Shown: in pieces, positions 19,318 to 28,793 of the stretch
Layout: each line of letters starts with the position of its first letter
How positions within the stretch are numbered: the stretch's first letter is position 1
Assembly: GCF_021729015.1 (NCBI RefSeq)
Contig: NZ_JAJQQZ010000001.1
Coordinates: 434,001-498,000, forward strand
DNA length: 64,000 bases
Reading direction: 5' to 3'
From: Halobacterium rubrum
GTDB lineage: Archaea > Halobacteriota > Halobacteria > Halobacteriales > Halobacteriaceae
Translations under genes and position numbers: made by a program
Notes under the pieces: generated by a model
Seen by the model: only the letters and a program-made list of their open reading frames with translations
What the model was told of the DNA's origin: nothing
Databases searched by the model: none

Positions 19318-20280
19318 ATGCCGAAGCAGGTGGACGACCCGGACTACCACCACGAGAACCACACGGCCGCCCAGACGTGTGGCTGGACCGCGAACGCGAT
19401 GCGCGGCGAGGGCACCTGCTACAAGCACGCCTTCTACGGGATTCGGTCGCATCGGTGTATCCAGATGACGCCGGTGGTGCGGTGCAACGAGCGCTGTGTG
19501 TTCTGCTGGCGCGACCACTCCGGGCACACGTACGAACTCGACGGCGTCGAGTGGGACGACCCCGAGGCAATCGTCGACGCTTCGATTCGCCTCCAGAGGA
19601 AACTGCTGTCGGGGTTCGGCGGGAACGACGACGTGCCCCGGGAGCGCTTCGAGGAGGCGATGGAGCCCCGGCACGTCGCCATTTCGCTGGACGGCGAACC
19701 CACCCTCTACCCGCACCTCCCCGAGCTCATCGAGGCGTTCCACGACCGGGGGCTGACGACGTTCCTCGTCTCGAACGGCACGCGCCCCGAGGTGCTGCGG
19801 GAGTGCGACCCGACCCAGCTGTACGTCTCCGTGGACGCGCCGGAGCGCGCGACGTTCGACGACGTGGTGGGGGCCACCGAGGACGACGCGTGGGAGAAGC
19901 TCGTGGACACGATGGACGTGCTCCACGAGAAAGACGAGACGCGGACTGTGCTGCGGACGACGCTCGTGGGCGGCGAGAACATGGCGAACCCCGACTGGTA
20001 CGCGGGATTCTTCGAGCGCGCGGACCCGGACTTCGTGGAGCTGAAGGCGTACATGCACGTCGGCGACAGCCGGGACCGCCTCGACCGTGGGGCGATGCCC
20101 GACCACGAGGCAGTCCTCGAGTTCGCCCGCGAGGTCAAGGCACACCTGCCACACTCGGTGCTGCGGGACCAGCCGGAGTCCCGGGTGGCGCTGCTCGCCC
20201 GCGACGAGGACACGTGGGTCGAGGACTTGCAGGCCGACTCCGCGTTCTGGAGCGAGGGCGCCCGCCCGAGCGCCGACTGA
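19318..20280 (+). CDS. taw1: tRNA 4-demethylwyosine synthase (radical SAM)
   Basis: Builds the tricyclic core of wyosine at position 37 of tRNA-Phe from N1-methylguanosine and pyruvate. The 320-residue radical SAM enzyme has the cluster motif C56-x3-C60-x2-C63 (VRCNERCVFCW) and upstream cysteines C21, C34 and C47 that may hold the second cluster known in this family. SLDGEPTLYP is the expected SAM-binding region. Start ATG 19318 fits the T-run 28 bp upstream. Confidence 0.95.
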   Translation: MPKQVDDPDYHHENHTAAQTCGWTANAMRGEGTCYKHAFYGIRSHRCIQMTPVVRCNERCVFCWRDHSGHTYELDGVEWDDPEAIVDASIRLQRKLLSGFGGNDDVPRERFEEAMEPRHVAISLDGEPTLYPHLPELIEAFHDRGLTTFLVSNGTRPEVLRECDPTQLYVSVDAPERATFDDVVGATEDDAWEKLVDTMDVLHEKDETRTVLRTTLVGGENMANPDWYAGFFERADPDFVELKAYMHVGDSRDRLDRGAMPDHEAVLEFAREVKAHLPHSVLRDQPESRVALLARDEDTWVEDLQADSAFWSEGARPSAD

Positions 20281-20343
20281 CACAATTTCGAGACGCGTTC
20301 CACATCCGGTATCCTTATGCGGGGCGCGAGCCAAGCCCGAGAC

Positions 20344-21048
20344 ATGTCAGGAGCCACGGGCACCGGCGACGTCGGCTACGACGAACTCGCCGTGCTCAAA
20401 CTGCTCGCGCTCGACGGCGCCCACCGCGGCGAGGTGAAGGTGTCGTGTGGCGACCTCGCCGGTCGCCTCGACGCCTCCAGCCAGACCGCCTCCCGGCGCC
20501 TCCAGGCGCTGGAGGACGCCGGCTACGCCACCCGCGACCTCGTCAGCGACGGCCAGTGGGTCGCCGTCACCGAGGACGGGCAGGCCGCCCTCGAACGCGA
20601 GTACGAGGACTACCGCCGCATCTTCGACGACCCCGGCGAGCTCGCGCTCGACGGCACCGTCACCAGCGGCATGGGCGAGGGCCGCCACTACATCAGCCTC
20701 CCCGGCTACAACCGCCAGTTCGTCGAGAAGCTCGGCTACGACCCCTACCCGGGCACGCTGAACGTCGACCTCACCAAGGAGAGCCAGCGCGCCCGCTCGG
20801 CGATGCAGTCGCTGACCGGCGTCGACATCGAGGGCTGGGAGGACGAGGAGCGCACGTACGGCCCCGCGACCTGCTATCGCTGCACGGTGCTCGCCGACGA
20901 CGCCGACTTCGCGGGCGCCCACGTCATCGTCCCCGACCGCACGCACCACGACGAGAGCCAGCTGGAGGTCATCGCCCCGGAGAAGCTCCGCGACGAACTC
21001 GGCCTCCTCGACGACGACGAGGTGACTATCCGTGTCGAAGAGCAGTAG
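20344..21048 (+). CDS. ribK: CTP-dependent riboflavin kinase with N-terminal HTH
   Basis: Phosphorylates riboflavin to FMN with CTP (archaeal DUF120 family). The 234-residue protein has an N-terminal winged-helix domain of about 90 residues ([20 protein letters not shown] is the recognition region) and a C-terminal kinase domain with [14 protein letters not shown] and YPGTLNV. It may therefore both make FMN and control transcription, an architecture seen in other archaea. ATG 20344 is used rather than an ATG at 20317. Overlaps ribB by 17 nt. Confidence 0.93.
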   Translation: MSGATGTGDVGYDELAVLKLLALDGAHRGEVKVSCGDLAGRLDASSQTASRRLQALEDAGYATRDLVSDGQWVAVTEDGQAALEREYEDYRRIFDDPGELALDGTVTSGMGEGRHYISLPGYNRQFVEKLGYDPYPGTLNVDLTKESQRARSAMQSLTGVDIEGWEDEERTYGPATCYRCTVLADDADFAGAHVIVPDRTHHDESQLEVIAPEKLRDELGLLDDDEVTIRVEEQ

Positions 21049-21700
21049 CGCCGCCACGACCGCGGGCGTCGACCGCGCGGTCGCCGCGTTCCGCGACGGC
21101 GACCCCGTGCTCGTCCACGACGCCGCCGACCGCGAGGGCGAAGTCGACCTCGTCTACCCGGCCGAACCCGTCGAGCCGGCGGCCGTCGCCCGGATGCGCA
21201 ACGACGCCGGCGGCCTCGTCTGCGTCGCGCTCGCCGACGACGTCGCCGACGCCTTCGAGTTGCCGTTCGTCAGCGACGTGCTCGACCACCCGGCGGCCGA
21301 CCACGGCCACCTCGGCTACGACGACCGGTCGTCGTTCTCCCTGACGGTGAACCACCGCGACACCTACACGGGCATCACCGACGACGACCGCGCGCTCACC
21401 ATCTCGGAGCTCGGCCGCGCCGCCGCCGACCCCGACGCCGTCGACTTCGCCGACGAGTTCCGCGCGCCCGGCCACGTCCACGTGCTCCGGGCCGCCCCGT
21501 CGCTGTCGGACCGACAGGGCCACACCGAACTTGGCGTCGCGCTCGCCCGCGAGGCCGACATCGCGCCTGCCGTCGTCGTCTGCGAGATGCTCGACGACGA
21601 GACCGGCGGCGCGCTCTCGGTCGCCGACGCGAAGGCCTACGGCGAACGCGAGGGCATCGCGTACGTCGAGGGCAGCGACCTGCTGGACGCCCTCCAGTAA
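21032..21700 (+). CDS. ribB: 3,4-dihydroxy-2-butanone 4-phosphate synthase
   Basis: Makes the four-carbon unit of riboflavin from ribulose 5-phosphate. The 222-residue protein has the acidic metal site DREGEVDL near residue 38, MRNDAGG, and [12 protein letters not shown]. It is a monofunctional form without a fused GTP cyclohydrolase. The GTG start lies inside ribK, so synthesis of riboflavin and its conversion to FMN are genetically coupled. Confidence 0.95.
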   Translation: MSKSSSAATTAGVDRAVAAFRDGDPVLVHDAADREGEVDLVYPAEPVEPAAVARMRNDAGGLVCVALADDVADAFELPFVSDVLDHPAADHGHLGYDDRSSFSLTVNHRDTYTGITDDDRALTISELGRAAADPDAVDFADEFRAPGHVHVLRAAPSLSDRQGHTELGVALAREADIAPAVVVCEMLDDETGGALSVADAKAYGEREGIAYVEGSDLLDALQ

Positions 21701-21874
21701 GCCGACGTCACCGTGGGTGCGTATCTCCTGCTAGTGTTCGTGTTCGCGACCCTCGACAGGTAACGCGCACGGCGACGGGCGGTCGCAGTCCGAACGCAGT
21801 CATCCGTTCGGTCGCCAGTGAGAGAGCGGTCGTTTGCTGCGGGCCGCTCCTGCCGACTGCAGTCTCTCCTCCGT

Positions 21875-23326
21875 TCAGTCGTCGGCGACGACGGCCTGGT
21901 CAGCTTCGCTGCGGTCCTGCGTGTAGCCGTACCCGAAGAAGGCCATCGCGAACAGCACCAGCGGCGAGAGGATGCCGAAGAAGTAGTACGGCGCCCACCA
22001 CCACGAGATGGCGCCCTCGGCGGAGTACAGCACGCCCGTCATGAAGACGGCGCCGGCGTGCCACGGGAAGAACGGCCCGGTCGGGGTGCCGGCGGCCTCG
22101 ACGGCCCGGGAGAGGTCCCGCTCGTTCAGGCCGTACTCGTCGTAGAGATTCCGGAGGCTGACGCCGGGGACGACGATGCTCATGTACTGCTGGGCGGAGA
22201 ACGCGTTCGTCGTGATGGCGGCGACGCCGGTGCCGGCGACCAGCGACCCCGGCGACCAGATGGCCTGCGTCAGGTGGTGCGTGAGCGTCGGCAGGATGCC
22301 GGTGCGCTCGAGGAGGCCGCCGAGCGCGAGCGCGGCGACGACGACGGCGATGGTCCACGCGGACCCGGCGATGCCGCCGGTCGACAGCAGCCCGTTGACG
22401 AGCTCGCTGCCGGTCTCGGGGCTGGTGCCGTTGAGGAAGACGTCCCAGGCGGCCGTGAACGCGACGCCCTGGGCGGCGACGGTGGTGAGCGCGCCGGCGA
22501 AGACGCCGGCGACCAGCGACGGGAGCGCGGGGTAGCCGCGAATCGCGAGCCCGAACGTCACGACCAGCGGCAGGAAGACCAGCGGACCGAGCGCGTACGT
22601 GTCGGCCAGCGGGCCGCTGATGGCGGCGACGTCGGGGGCGCCGCCCTCGACGGCGTACACGCCGAGTGCGGCGTACGCGAGCACGGACAGCCCGAACGCG
22701 ATGGCGGTGCCGACGCGCATCCCGTTGATGTGGTCGTAGAGGTCGGTGTTCGTGACGGCGGCGGCGAGGTTCGTGGTGTCCGACAGCGGGCTCTGCTTGT
22801 CGCCGGCGTAGGCGCCGGAGACGATTGCGCCCGCGGTCATCGCCAGCGGGACGCCGAGACCGTTCCCGATGCCGACGAACGCCACGCCGAGCGTGCCGAC
22901 CGTGGTCCACGACGACCCGATGGCGAACGCGACGACGGCGGCGAGCACGGCTGTGACAGGGAGGAAGACGACCGGCGTGAGCGCGCCGAGCCCGTAGTAC
23001 ATCAGGCCGGGGATGGTGCCGGCGCTGGTCCACGTGGCGATGAGCCCGTAGATGACGAACAGGATGAGGATGGCCTGCAGCCCCATCCGGAGGCCGGCGG
23101 CGGCGGCGTCGTACACCGAGTCCCAGTCGTAGCCGAGCCGGTAGCGCGCGAACAGCCCGGTGAACGCGATACTCCACAGCAGCGGTGCGTGCGGCGCCAG
23201 CCCCAGATAGCCGGAGCCGACGCCGAGGGAGACGACGACGGCCAGCACCGGGAGCAGCGCCTCGCGCAGGCTGGGCCGGTGGGCCTCGTCGATGTCCTCG
23301 TAGGCTAGCGGCGTGAATTCGCTCAT
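21875..23326 (-). CDS. nhaC: NhaC-family Na+/H+ antiporter
   Basis: Membrane antiporter of 483 residues exchanging sodium for protons, important in salt-grown cells. About eleven hydrophobic helices are visible, with family blocks AIGSSWTTVGTLG, YAGDKQSPLSDTTNLA and AFSAQQYMS. ATG 23326 (MSEFTP) is chosen over an ATG six codons earlier. An A/T-rich stretch at 23340-23385 upstream holds its promoter. Divergent from ilvE. Some family members exchange malate/lactate and sodium, so substrate is not certain. Confidence 0.9.
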   Translation of the reverse strand: MSEFTPLAYEDIDEAHRPSLREALLPVLAVVVSLGVGSGYLGLAPHAPLLWSIAFTGLFARYRLGYDWDSVYDAAAAGLRMGLQAILILFVIYGLIATWTSAGTIPGLMYYGLGALTPVVFLPVTAVLAAVVAFAIGSSWTTVGTLGVAFVGIGNGLGVPLAMTAGAIVSGAYAGDKQSPLSDTTNLAAAVTNTDLYDHINGMRVGTAIAFGLSVLAYAALGVYAVEGGAPDVAAISGPLADTYALGPLVFLPLVVTFGLAIRGYPALPSLVAGVFAGALTTVAAQGVAFTAAWDVFLNGTSPETGSELVNGLLSTGGIAGSAWTIAVVVAALALGGLLERTGILPTLTHHLTQAIWSPGSLVAGTGVAAITTNAFSAQQYMSIVVPGVSLRNLYDEYGLNERDLSRAVEAAGTPTGPFFPWHAGAVFMTGVLYSAEGAISWWWAPYYFFGILSPLVLFAMAFFGYGYTQDRSEADQAVVADD

Positions 23327-23468
23327 CACGCCCCGATAATTCACTCGGGTAATTAAGCTCCACGATTAGATTATTTAGAGACATTCCTGCCGGCTGTCAC
23401 GGCAACCGGCGAGCGTTGCGGGAAGCGTCACTCGTGGTTTTATCACCGACTAGTGCGTCCCGGCGCAT

Positions 23469-24395
23469 ATGGCCAGTTTCAGCGAGATGGACGTCGACAC
23501 CATCTGGATGGACGGCGAGTTCGTCGACTGGGAGGACGCACAGGTACACGTTCTCACCCACGCCCTCCACTACGGCTCGGGCATCTTCGAGGGCGTCCGC
23601 GTCTACGACACCGACAACGGCCCCGCCATCTTCCGGTGGGACGAACACCTCGACCGGTTCTACCAGTCAGCGAAGCCCTACGACCTCGACATCGAGTTCA
23701 CGCCCGAGGAGCTCACCGAGGCCACGGTCGAGCTCGTCGACCGCCAGGACCTCCGGTCCTGTTACATTCGGCCGCTCGCCTACTACGGCTACGACTCGCT
23801 GGGCGTCTCCCCGGGCGACTGCCCGACGGACGTCGCCATCGCCGCCTGGCCGTGGGGCACCTACCTCGGCGAGGACGCCCTCGAGAACGGCGTCGACGTG
23901 ATGGTGTCGTCGTGGCGCAAGCACGCCTCCAGCCAGATTCCGACGAACGCCAAGACCACCGGCCTCTACGTCAACAGCATGCTCGCCGGAGAGGAGGCCC
24001 GCCGCAACGGCTTCGTCGAGGCCATCGTCCTCAACAAGGAGGGTAACGTCGCCGAGGGCCCCGGCGAGAACCTCTTCCTCGTCCGCGACGGCGAACTCTA
24101 CACGCCCGGGCTCTCCGAGAGCATCCTCGACGGCATCACCCGCGACACCGTCATCACCCTCGCCGAGGAGCGCGGCTACACCGTCCACGACAACGTCTCC
24201 ATCTCCCGCGGCGAACTCAACACCGCCGACGAGCTGTTCTTCACCGGCTCCGCCGCGGAAGTCACCCCCATCAAGCAGGTCGACAACGTCGAAATCGGGA
24301 ACGGCAGCCGCGGCCCCATCACCGAGGAACTCCAGACCGCGTTCTTCGACCTCGTGGAGTCCGGCGACCGCGAAGAGTGGTTCCACTACGTCTGA
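23469..24395 (+). CDS. ilvE: Branched-chain amino-acid aminotransferase
   Basis: PLP enzyme for the last step of leucine, isoleucine and valine synthesis. The 308-residue fold-type IV protein has HYGSGIFEGVR near the N-terminus, the PLP lysine K162 in TNAKTTGLY, and GENLFLV. An A/T-rich TTTTATC box lies about 30 bp before ATG 23469. Its 3' end is convergent with the DUF502 gene. Confidence 0.95.
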   Translation: MASFSEMDVDTIWMDGEFVDWEDAQVHVLTHALHYGSGIFEGVRVYDTDNGPAIFRWDEHLDRFYQSAKPYDLDIEFTPEELTEATVELVDRQDLRSCYIRPLAYYGYDSLGVSPGDCPTDVAIAAWPWGTYLGEDALENGVDVMVSSWRKHASSQIPTNAKTTGLYVNSMLAGEEARRNGFVEAIVLNKEGNVAEGPGENLFLVRDGELYTPGLSESILDGITRDTVITLAEERGYTVHDNVSISRGELNTADELFFTGSAAEVTPIKQVDNVEIGNGSRGPITEELQTAFFDLVESGDREEWFHYV

Positions 24396-24456
24396 ACCAC
24401 CTCCCTGCCGTCACCAGTTCTCCAGAACAGTGCGCCGACCGCTGCCGTGACGACCC

Positions 24457-25095
24457 CTAGTCGTCGGTTCGCACGACGTCGTCCTCACTGCTGCTCGCGT
24501 CGCCCTCGTTCGCGACCAGTCGGTCGATGGCGACCTCGTCCTCGTTCTCCCCGAAGCCGGCGCTCAGCACGCGCGTCAGCGCATCTTCGACGCTCTCGTC
24601 GGACTCCTCGAGGTCCTCGGGGTCGACCTCCATCACGAACCCGGTGGTGATGTTCGGCGCCGTCGGCATGAACACGACCTCGCGGTCGTCGTCGGTCGTC
24701 TTCCCGGTCTTGAAGGCCGTCAACCGCATCCCCGGCCACGGCTCCAACTTCACGGGCTGCTGGAACTCGCCGGCGCCGTCGGACAGCACCGTCTCGACGG
24801 CCATCTTCGACGCGTTGTAGACGATGCGCAACACCGGCAGCCGGTTCATCAGGTCGTCGATGACGGCCTCGACGATGCCGCCGACGGCCGTCCGCATCAG
24901 GTAGCCGACCGAGAACACCACCAGGACGAACACCACGAGGGTCAGACCGACGGCCAGGACCGGGTCCTCCACCTGTGTCGCGACCAGCGAGAGCCTGGAG
25001 AGCAGCCCGAACAGCCAGTAGATGACGTACAGCGTGACGAGAATCGGGACGAGCACGACGAGCCCGCTCGCGAAGTCCCGCTTCCAGGAACTCAT
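24457..25095 (-). CDS. DUF502 membrane protein
   Basis: Protein of 212 residues with two strong membrane helices (about 10-35 and 48-75), followed by a soluble region with LPVLRIVYNASK and VVFMPTAPNITTGF typical of the DUF502 family, and a disordered acidic tail. The function of the family is unknown. ATG 25095 is preferred over a GTG four codons earlier. It is followed on the same strand, upstream, by the proline dehydrogenase gene 60 bp away. Confidence 0.85.
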   Translation of the reverse strand: MSSWKRDFASGLVVLVPILVTLYVIYWLFGLLSRLSLVATQVEDPVLAVGLTLVVFVLVVFSVGYLMRTAVGGIVEAVIDDLMNRLPVLRIVYNASKMAVETVLSDGAGEFQQPVKLEPWPGMRLTAFKTGKTTDDDREVVFMPTAPNITTGFVMEVDPEDLEESDESVEDALTRVLSAGFGENEDEVAIDRLVANEGDASSSEDDVVRTDD

Positions 25096-25155
25096 ACCGA
25101 ACACCACAGACGGGCCACGTATAGTGATTTCGAGGTTTCTCGGCGCGCTCCGCCG

Positions 25156-25995
25156 CTACCGGCCGAGCACCGCGCGCACCGCGAACAGGAGGTTCTCCTT
25201 GCGCTCCATCGCGCGCCGGTAGAAGTACGAGAACCACTTGTCGCCGTACGGTACGTACTGGTAGGTCTCGACGCCGTCGGCCGCCAGCTCCGTCTGGGCG
25301 TCCTCCCGGATGCCCATCAGCATCTGGACCTCGTAGTCGGTGCCGTGCTCGTCGTGGAGGCCGGCGGCGTGCTCGATCATCGCCGGGTCGTGGCTGCCCA
25401 CCGCCACGCCGTCGTCGAACTCCCGGAACATGTACTCGAGGTAGTCCCGGTACGCCTCGTTCACGCGCTCCTTCTGCTTGTACGCGATTTCGGACGGCTC
25501 GTCGTACGCGCCCTTCACCAGCCGCACCTTCCCCGGGACGTCCGCCAGCCGTTCGAGGTCGCCCTCGGTGCGCTTCAAGTTCGCCTGGATACAGACGCCG
25601 ACGTCACCGTCGTACTTCCGGGCGAAGTCCTCGAACGCGTCCAGGGTCGCGTCGGTCGTCTCGTGGTCCTCCATGTCCACCCACGTGAACACGCCGTGGT
25701 CGTCAGCCGTCTCCACGATGCTCTCGAGGTTCTCCCGGAAGACGTCCTCGCCGACGTCCAGCCCGATCTGGGAGGGCTTCACCGAGATGCAGGCGTCGAC
25801 GTCGCTGTCGGCGATGTCGGTCACGAGGTCGCGGTACGCCGCCGCGTCCTCGTCGGCCGGCGGCCGCTCGTGGTAGTGCTCCCCGAGGAGGTTCAGGATG
25901 GCCGCCACGTCCCGGTCGTTCAACCCGTCGACGTACTCGATGGCCTCCGCCGGCGTCTCCCCCGCGACGAACCGGCTCGCGATGGGCGGAATCAT
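25156..25995 (-). CDS. Proline dehydrogenase
   Basis: FAD enzyme oxidising proline to pyrroline-5-carboxylate. The 279-residue protein shows the (beta/alpha)8 family motifs: SVKPSQIGLD, the WVDMEDHE acid cluster, VRLVKGAYDEP, and the C-terminal VPYGDKWFSYFYRRAMER that binds substrate and FAD. ATG 25995 has TTAAATA 26-32 bp upstream on the plus strand. The usual second enzyme (P5C dehydrogenase) is not adjacent. Confidence 0.93.
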   Translation of the reverse strand: MIPPIASRFVAGETPAEAIEYVDGLNDRDVAAILNLLGEHYHERPPADEDAAAYRDLVTDIADSDVDACISVKPSQIGLDVGEDVFRENLESIVETADDHGVFTWVDMEDHETTDATLDAFEDFARKYDGDVGVCIQANLKRTEGDLERLADVPGKVRLVKGAYDEPSEIAYKQKERVNEAYRDYLEYMFREFDDGVAVGSHDPAMIEHAAGLHDEHGTDYEVQMLMGIREDAQTELAADGVETYQYVPYGDKWFSYFYRRAMERKENLLFAVRAVLGR

Positions 25996-26020
25996 ACGAA
26001 TCTCTCGGTGGCGCCGTCCC

Positions 26021-26027
26021 TTAAATA
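26021..26027 (-). promoter_or_regulatory. TATA box of proline dehydrogenase gene
   Basis: TTAAATA on the plus strand (TATTTAA read on the minus strand), 26-32 bp before the ATG at 25995. The spacing fits a leaderless transcript. Confidence 0.65.
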
Positions 26028-26042
26028 CCCCGCTCGCGGGAA

Positions 26043-26062
26043 CCCACGCATTTTTGCGTGGG
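26043..26062. promoter_or_regulatory. Perfect 8-bp dyad with T4 loop in the divergent carS/PRODH region
   Basis: CCCACGCA-TTTT-TGCGTGGG, a perfect 8-bp inverted repeat with the T-run 26-30 bp before the carS ATG at 26081. It therefore sits at the TATA position of carS and also upstream of the divergent proline dehydrogenase promoter. It resembles the dyad before crtY (7220-7238). Promoter with built-in operator is the favoured reading; an RNA hairpin is possible. Confidence 0.55.
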
Positions 26063-26080
26063 GCGCGACCACCGACGCGC

Positions 26081-26632
26081 ATGGTGGACCTGGTCGGTAC
26101 TGTCGCCGTCGCCGTGTGGGCGATGCTCCCCGCGTACGTCCCGAACAACGCCGCCGTGCTCGCTGGCGGTGGCCGCCCCATCGACGGCGGCCGCATCTGG
26201 GGCGACAGCCGCCTCCTCGGCGACGGCAAGACCTGGCGCGGGACTGCCGTCGGCACCCTCGTCGGCGTCGCGCTCGCCGTCGCCCTCAACGCCCTCCGCC
26301 CCACCGCCGTCGACGCGCTCGGCGTCCCCGCACTCCCCGAGTTCCCGCCGCTGGCGATGGGCACGCTCGCGTTCGGCGCCATGCTCGGCGACATCACCGC
26401 CTCCTTCCTGAAGCGACGCACCGGTCGCCAGCGCGGCGCCGCCTTCCCGGTGGTCGACCAGCTGGACTTCGTCGTCGTCGCCCTCGCTCTCACGGCGCTT
26501 GCAGCCCCCGCGTGGTTCGGCGACACCTTCACGCTGTCCGTGCTCGCCACCGTCGCCGTCCTCACCCCCGCGCTCCACCTCCTCACCAACGGCATCGCGT
26601 ACGCCCTCGGAGTCAAAGACGAACCCTGGTAG
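26081..26632 (+). CDS. carS: CDP-archaeol synthase
   Basis: Transfers CMP from CTP to unsaturated archaetidic acid, giving CDP-archaeol, the branch point for polar archaeal lipids. The 183-residue protein has about five membrane helices and the family block RLLGDGKTWRGT, plus GDITASFLKRR. It is oriented divergently from proline dehydrogenase with a shared regulatory region. Length and motifs are standard for the archaeal enzyme. Confidence 0.92.
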   Translation: MVDLVGTVAVAVWAMLPAYVPNNAAVLAGGGRPIDGGRIWGDSRLLGDGKTWRGTAVGTLVGVALAVALNALRPTAVDALGVPALPEFPPLAMGTLAFGAMLGDITASFLKRRTGRQRGAAFPVVDQLDFVVVALALTALAAPAWFGDTFTLSVLATVAVLTPALHLLTNGIAYALGVKDEPW

Positions 26633-26713
26633 CACCCGCGTTCTCCCCGCCGAGCACTCGTTCGCGGTGTACGGGCCGTTCACAGCCTGTGTTCGGTGCT
26701 GGCCGGCAGACGG

Positions 26714-27229
26714 TCAGTCGTCGTCGCCGAGCACTTTCACGTACTCGCAGTTCTCGACGTGGAGGCGTTCGTCGTAGTCGTCGGCGACGTGCTCGAAGCC
26801 CCGCGCCTCGTAGAAGCCCCGGGCGTTCTCGTTGGCCGCCATGACGACCAGCCGGATGGCATCGTAGCCGCCGTCACGAGCCAGGGCTTCGATGCCGTCG
26901 AGCAGCTGGCTGCCGACCCCCTCGCCCTGCCGGTCGGGATGGACGTAGATGGAGCCGAGCGTCAGCGCGCCGGCGTCGTCGTCGCCCGGGACGCCGCTGG
27001 CGTACCCGACGACGTCTGTCGCTTCGCCGGTGTCGTCCTCGCAGGCGACGAGGGTCGTGTTGTCCCCGTCCCGGTAGCGCTCGCGCAGCGTCTCGACGGC
27101 GTAGTACTCCGCGAGGAACTCCTGGACTGCGGCGGCGCCCACGATGGGTTCGTGGGCGTCGCGCCAGGCGGCGTCGGCGACCCGACGAACGCCCGCTGCG
27201 TCCGCCGGCGTCGCCTCGCGGACGTGCAT
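26714..27229 (-). CDS. GNAT-family N-acetyltransferase
   Basis: Acetyltransferase of 171 residues. The acetyl-CoA site reads [15 protein letters not shown], with [14 protein letters not shown] near the C-terminus, both hallmarks of the family. The substrate cannot be inferred. It is convergent with carS and divergent from pyrE. Start ATG 27229 ([11 protein letters not shown]) is the usual GNAT beginning. Confidence 0.85.
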   Translation of the reverse strand: MHVREATPADAAGVRRVADAAWRDAHEPIVGAAAVQEFLAEYYAVETLRERYRDGDNTTLVACEDDTGEATDVVGYASGVPGDDDAGALTLGSIYVHPDRQGEGVGSQLLDGIEALARDGGYDAIRLVVMAANENARGFYEARGFEHVADDYDERLHVENCEYVKVLGDDD

Positions 27230-27310
27230 AGCCGCCCCTTGGGAGGCGGCCGGCATAGCGTTTGGGCGGGACCGGCGGGCTTTTGTCCGGCCGGCACCCC
27301 GTTTCCGGCG

Positions 27311-27844
27311 ATGACTGCCACCGACGACCTCGTGGCCGCGCTCCGGGCCGCAGATGCCGTACAGTTCGGCGAGTTCGAGCTCTCTCACGGCGGCACCTCC
27401 GAGTACTACGTCGACAAGTACCTCTTCGAGACCGACCCCGACTGCCTGTCGGCCATCGCTGGGGCGTTCGCCGACCGCATCGACGACGTCGCCGATGCGA
27501 AGCTGGCGGGCGTCGCGCTGGGCGGCGTTCCGCTTGCCGCCGCGACAGCCACCGAGGCGGGCGTGCCGTACGTCATCGCTCGCAAGGAGGCCAAAGACTA
27601 CGGCACCGCCAACCGCATCGAGGGCCGGCTCGACGACGGTGAGGAGGTCGTGGTCGTGGAAGACATCGCGACGACCGGCCAGTCCGCCGTCGACGCCGTC
27701 GAGGCGCTCCGGGACGCGGGCGCCGTGGTGGAGCGCGCGCTCATCGTCGTGGACCGCGAGGAGGGCGGTCGGGAGCTGCTGGCCGAGCACGGCGTGGAGA
27801 TGGAGGCGCTGGTCACCGCCAGCGATCTCCTCGACGCCGAGTAG
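27311..27844 (+). CDS. pyrE: Orotate phosphoribosyltransferase
   Basis: Joins orotate to PRPP in pyrimidine synthesis. The 177-residue protein has the PRPP loop [13 protein letters not shown] at 113-125 and [12 protein letters not shown] for orotate and pyrophosphate contacts. The upstream GGCTTTTGTCC stretch lies about 30 bp before ATG 27311. It sits just upstream of gfcR, a regulator built from the same fold. Confidence 0.95.
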   Translation: MTATDDLVAALRAADAVQFGEFELSHGGTSEYYVDKYLFETDPDCLSAIAGAFADRIDDVADAKLAGVALGGVPLAAATATEAGVPYVIARKEAKDYGTANRIEGRLDDGEEVVVVEDIATTGQSAVDAVEALRDAGAVVERALIVVDREEGGRELLAEHGVEMEALVTASDLLDAE

Positions 27845-27953
27845 ACTGACCGCGTCGTTGGCCCTCGACGGCCCCGAAAGTGGACGCGTTTGTGACTGAT
27901 TCTCGTCCGGCTCGGTCCGAGGTATTCAAGTTTGTGGAAACGTGTGTATCGAT

Positions 27954-28673
27954 ATGAACCGAGCCGAGAAGGCCGCACTGCAGTTGCAGGCGGTCGACGT
28001 CCTCCGCACGCTGAAAGAGACCCGGACCTACGACGAGCTCTCCGCGGACACCGGGCTGCCCGCCGGCGACCTGAACCGCTACGTGAACGGCCACGTCCTC
28101 CCGAGCGCGGACCGCGCCCGCGACGTCGTCCGCGAGGCCGGCGCCGACCTCCTCCGCGACGAGCTCGCGGCCCGCGTCCACGTCGACGACGACGGCTACG
28201 TCGACAACTCCGGCGTCGTCTTCGACCAGTCGTTCCTCGACCTGGTGGCGCCCGTCGCCGCCGAGACGTTCGACTTCGAGGTGCCCGACGTCGTGCTGAC
28301 GGCGGCCACCGACGGCATCACGCTGGCCGCCGCGCTGGCTTCCTACTACGGCGCGGACTGCGCGTACGCCAAGCAGTCCAAGGAGACCGCCGTCGAGGAG
28401 TTCGTGGAGGCCCGCCAGCGCCTCGAGTCCGGCATCGAGTTCACGTACTACCTGCCCGCGTCGGCGCTGAACGACGGCGACACCGTGCTCGTCGTCGACG
28501 ACCTCATCCGGTCCGGCGAGACCCAGGAGCTCCTGCTGGACATCGCGGACGCCGCCGAGGCCGACGTCACGGGCGTGTTCGCGCTCATCGCCGCGGGCGA
28601 CGAGGGCATCGACCGGGCGCGCGAGCGCACGGACGCCCCGGTCGGTGCGCTCACCGAGCTCGACGAGCTGTAA
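27954..28673 (+). CDS. gfcR: PRTase-type transcriptional regulator
   Basis: Regulator of 239 residues with an N-terminal helix-turn-helix (about residues 20-60, YDELSADTGLPAGDLNRYV) and a C-terminal phosphoribosyltransferase domain with the PRPP-type loop VLVVDDLIRSGETQ. This is the GfcR family, reported to control sugar catabolism genes in Haloferax; here it could sense PRPP or a nucleotide. ATG 27954 fits GTATTCAAG about 25-32 bp upstream. It lies between pyrE and a purine permease, which suggests a link with nucleobase metabolism (inference). Confidence 0.87.
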   Translation: MNRAEKAALQLQAVDVLRTLKETRTYDELSADTGLPAGDLNRYVNGHVLPSADRARDVVREAGADLLRDELAARVHVDDDGYVDNSGVVFDQSFLDLVAPVAAETFDFEVPDVVLTAATDGITLAAALASYYGADCAYAKQSKETAVEEFVEARQRLESGIEFTYYLPASALNDGDTVLVVDDLIRSGETQELLLDIADAAEADVTGVFALIAAGDEGIDRARERTDAPVGALTELDEL

Positions 28674-28737
28674 CGGCCGATTCTGCCCACGTTCTTGTAT
28701 CGTTCCGGCGTCGCGGACCTGTTAGTCGACACGAACG

Positions 28738-28792
28738 TCGAACGTGCATAACAAGCCTCAAGTGTCGCGCCGAGATGTGCTCGAACGTGCAT
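28738..28792. repeat. Two 12-bp direct repeats upstream of the purine permease gene
   Basis: TCGAACGTGCAT occurs at 28738-28749 and again at 28781-28792, ending 1 bp before the permease ATG at 28794. The spacing is 43 bp start to start, about four helical turns. A partial copy (CGAACG) precedes the first repeat. They look like operator half-sites that flank the core promoter. Confidence 0.55.
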
Positions 28793-28793
28793 C

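Noticed and set aside
21713-21763. 16-codon hydrophobic frame (GTG start) after ribB
   Set aside because: Too short to support as a gene, and no promoter or ribosome site favours it, though the hydrophobic content is suggestive.
21818-23308. 496-residue plus-strand frame opposite NhaC
   Set aside because: Low-complexity Gly/Arg/Glu/Asp shadow; the antiporter on the minus strand is clear.
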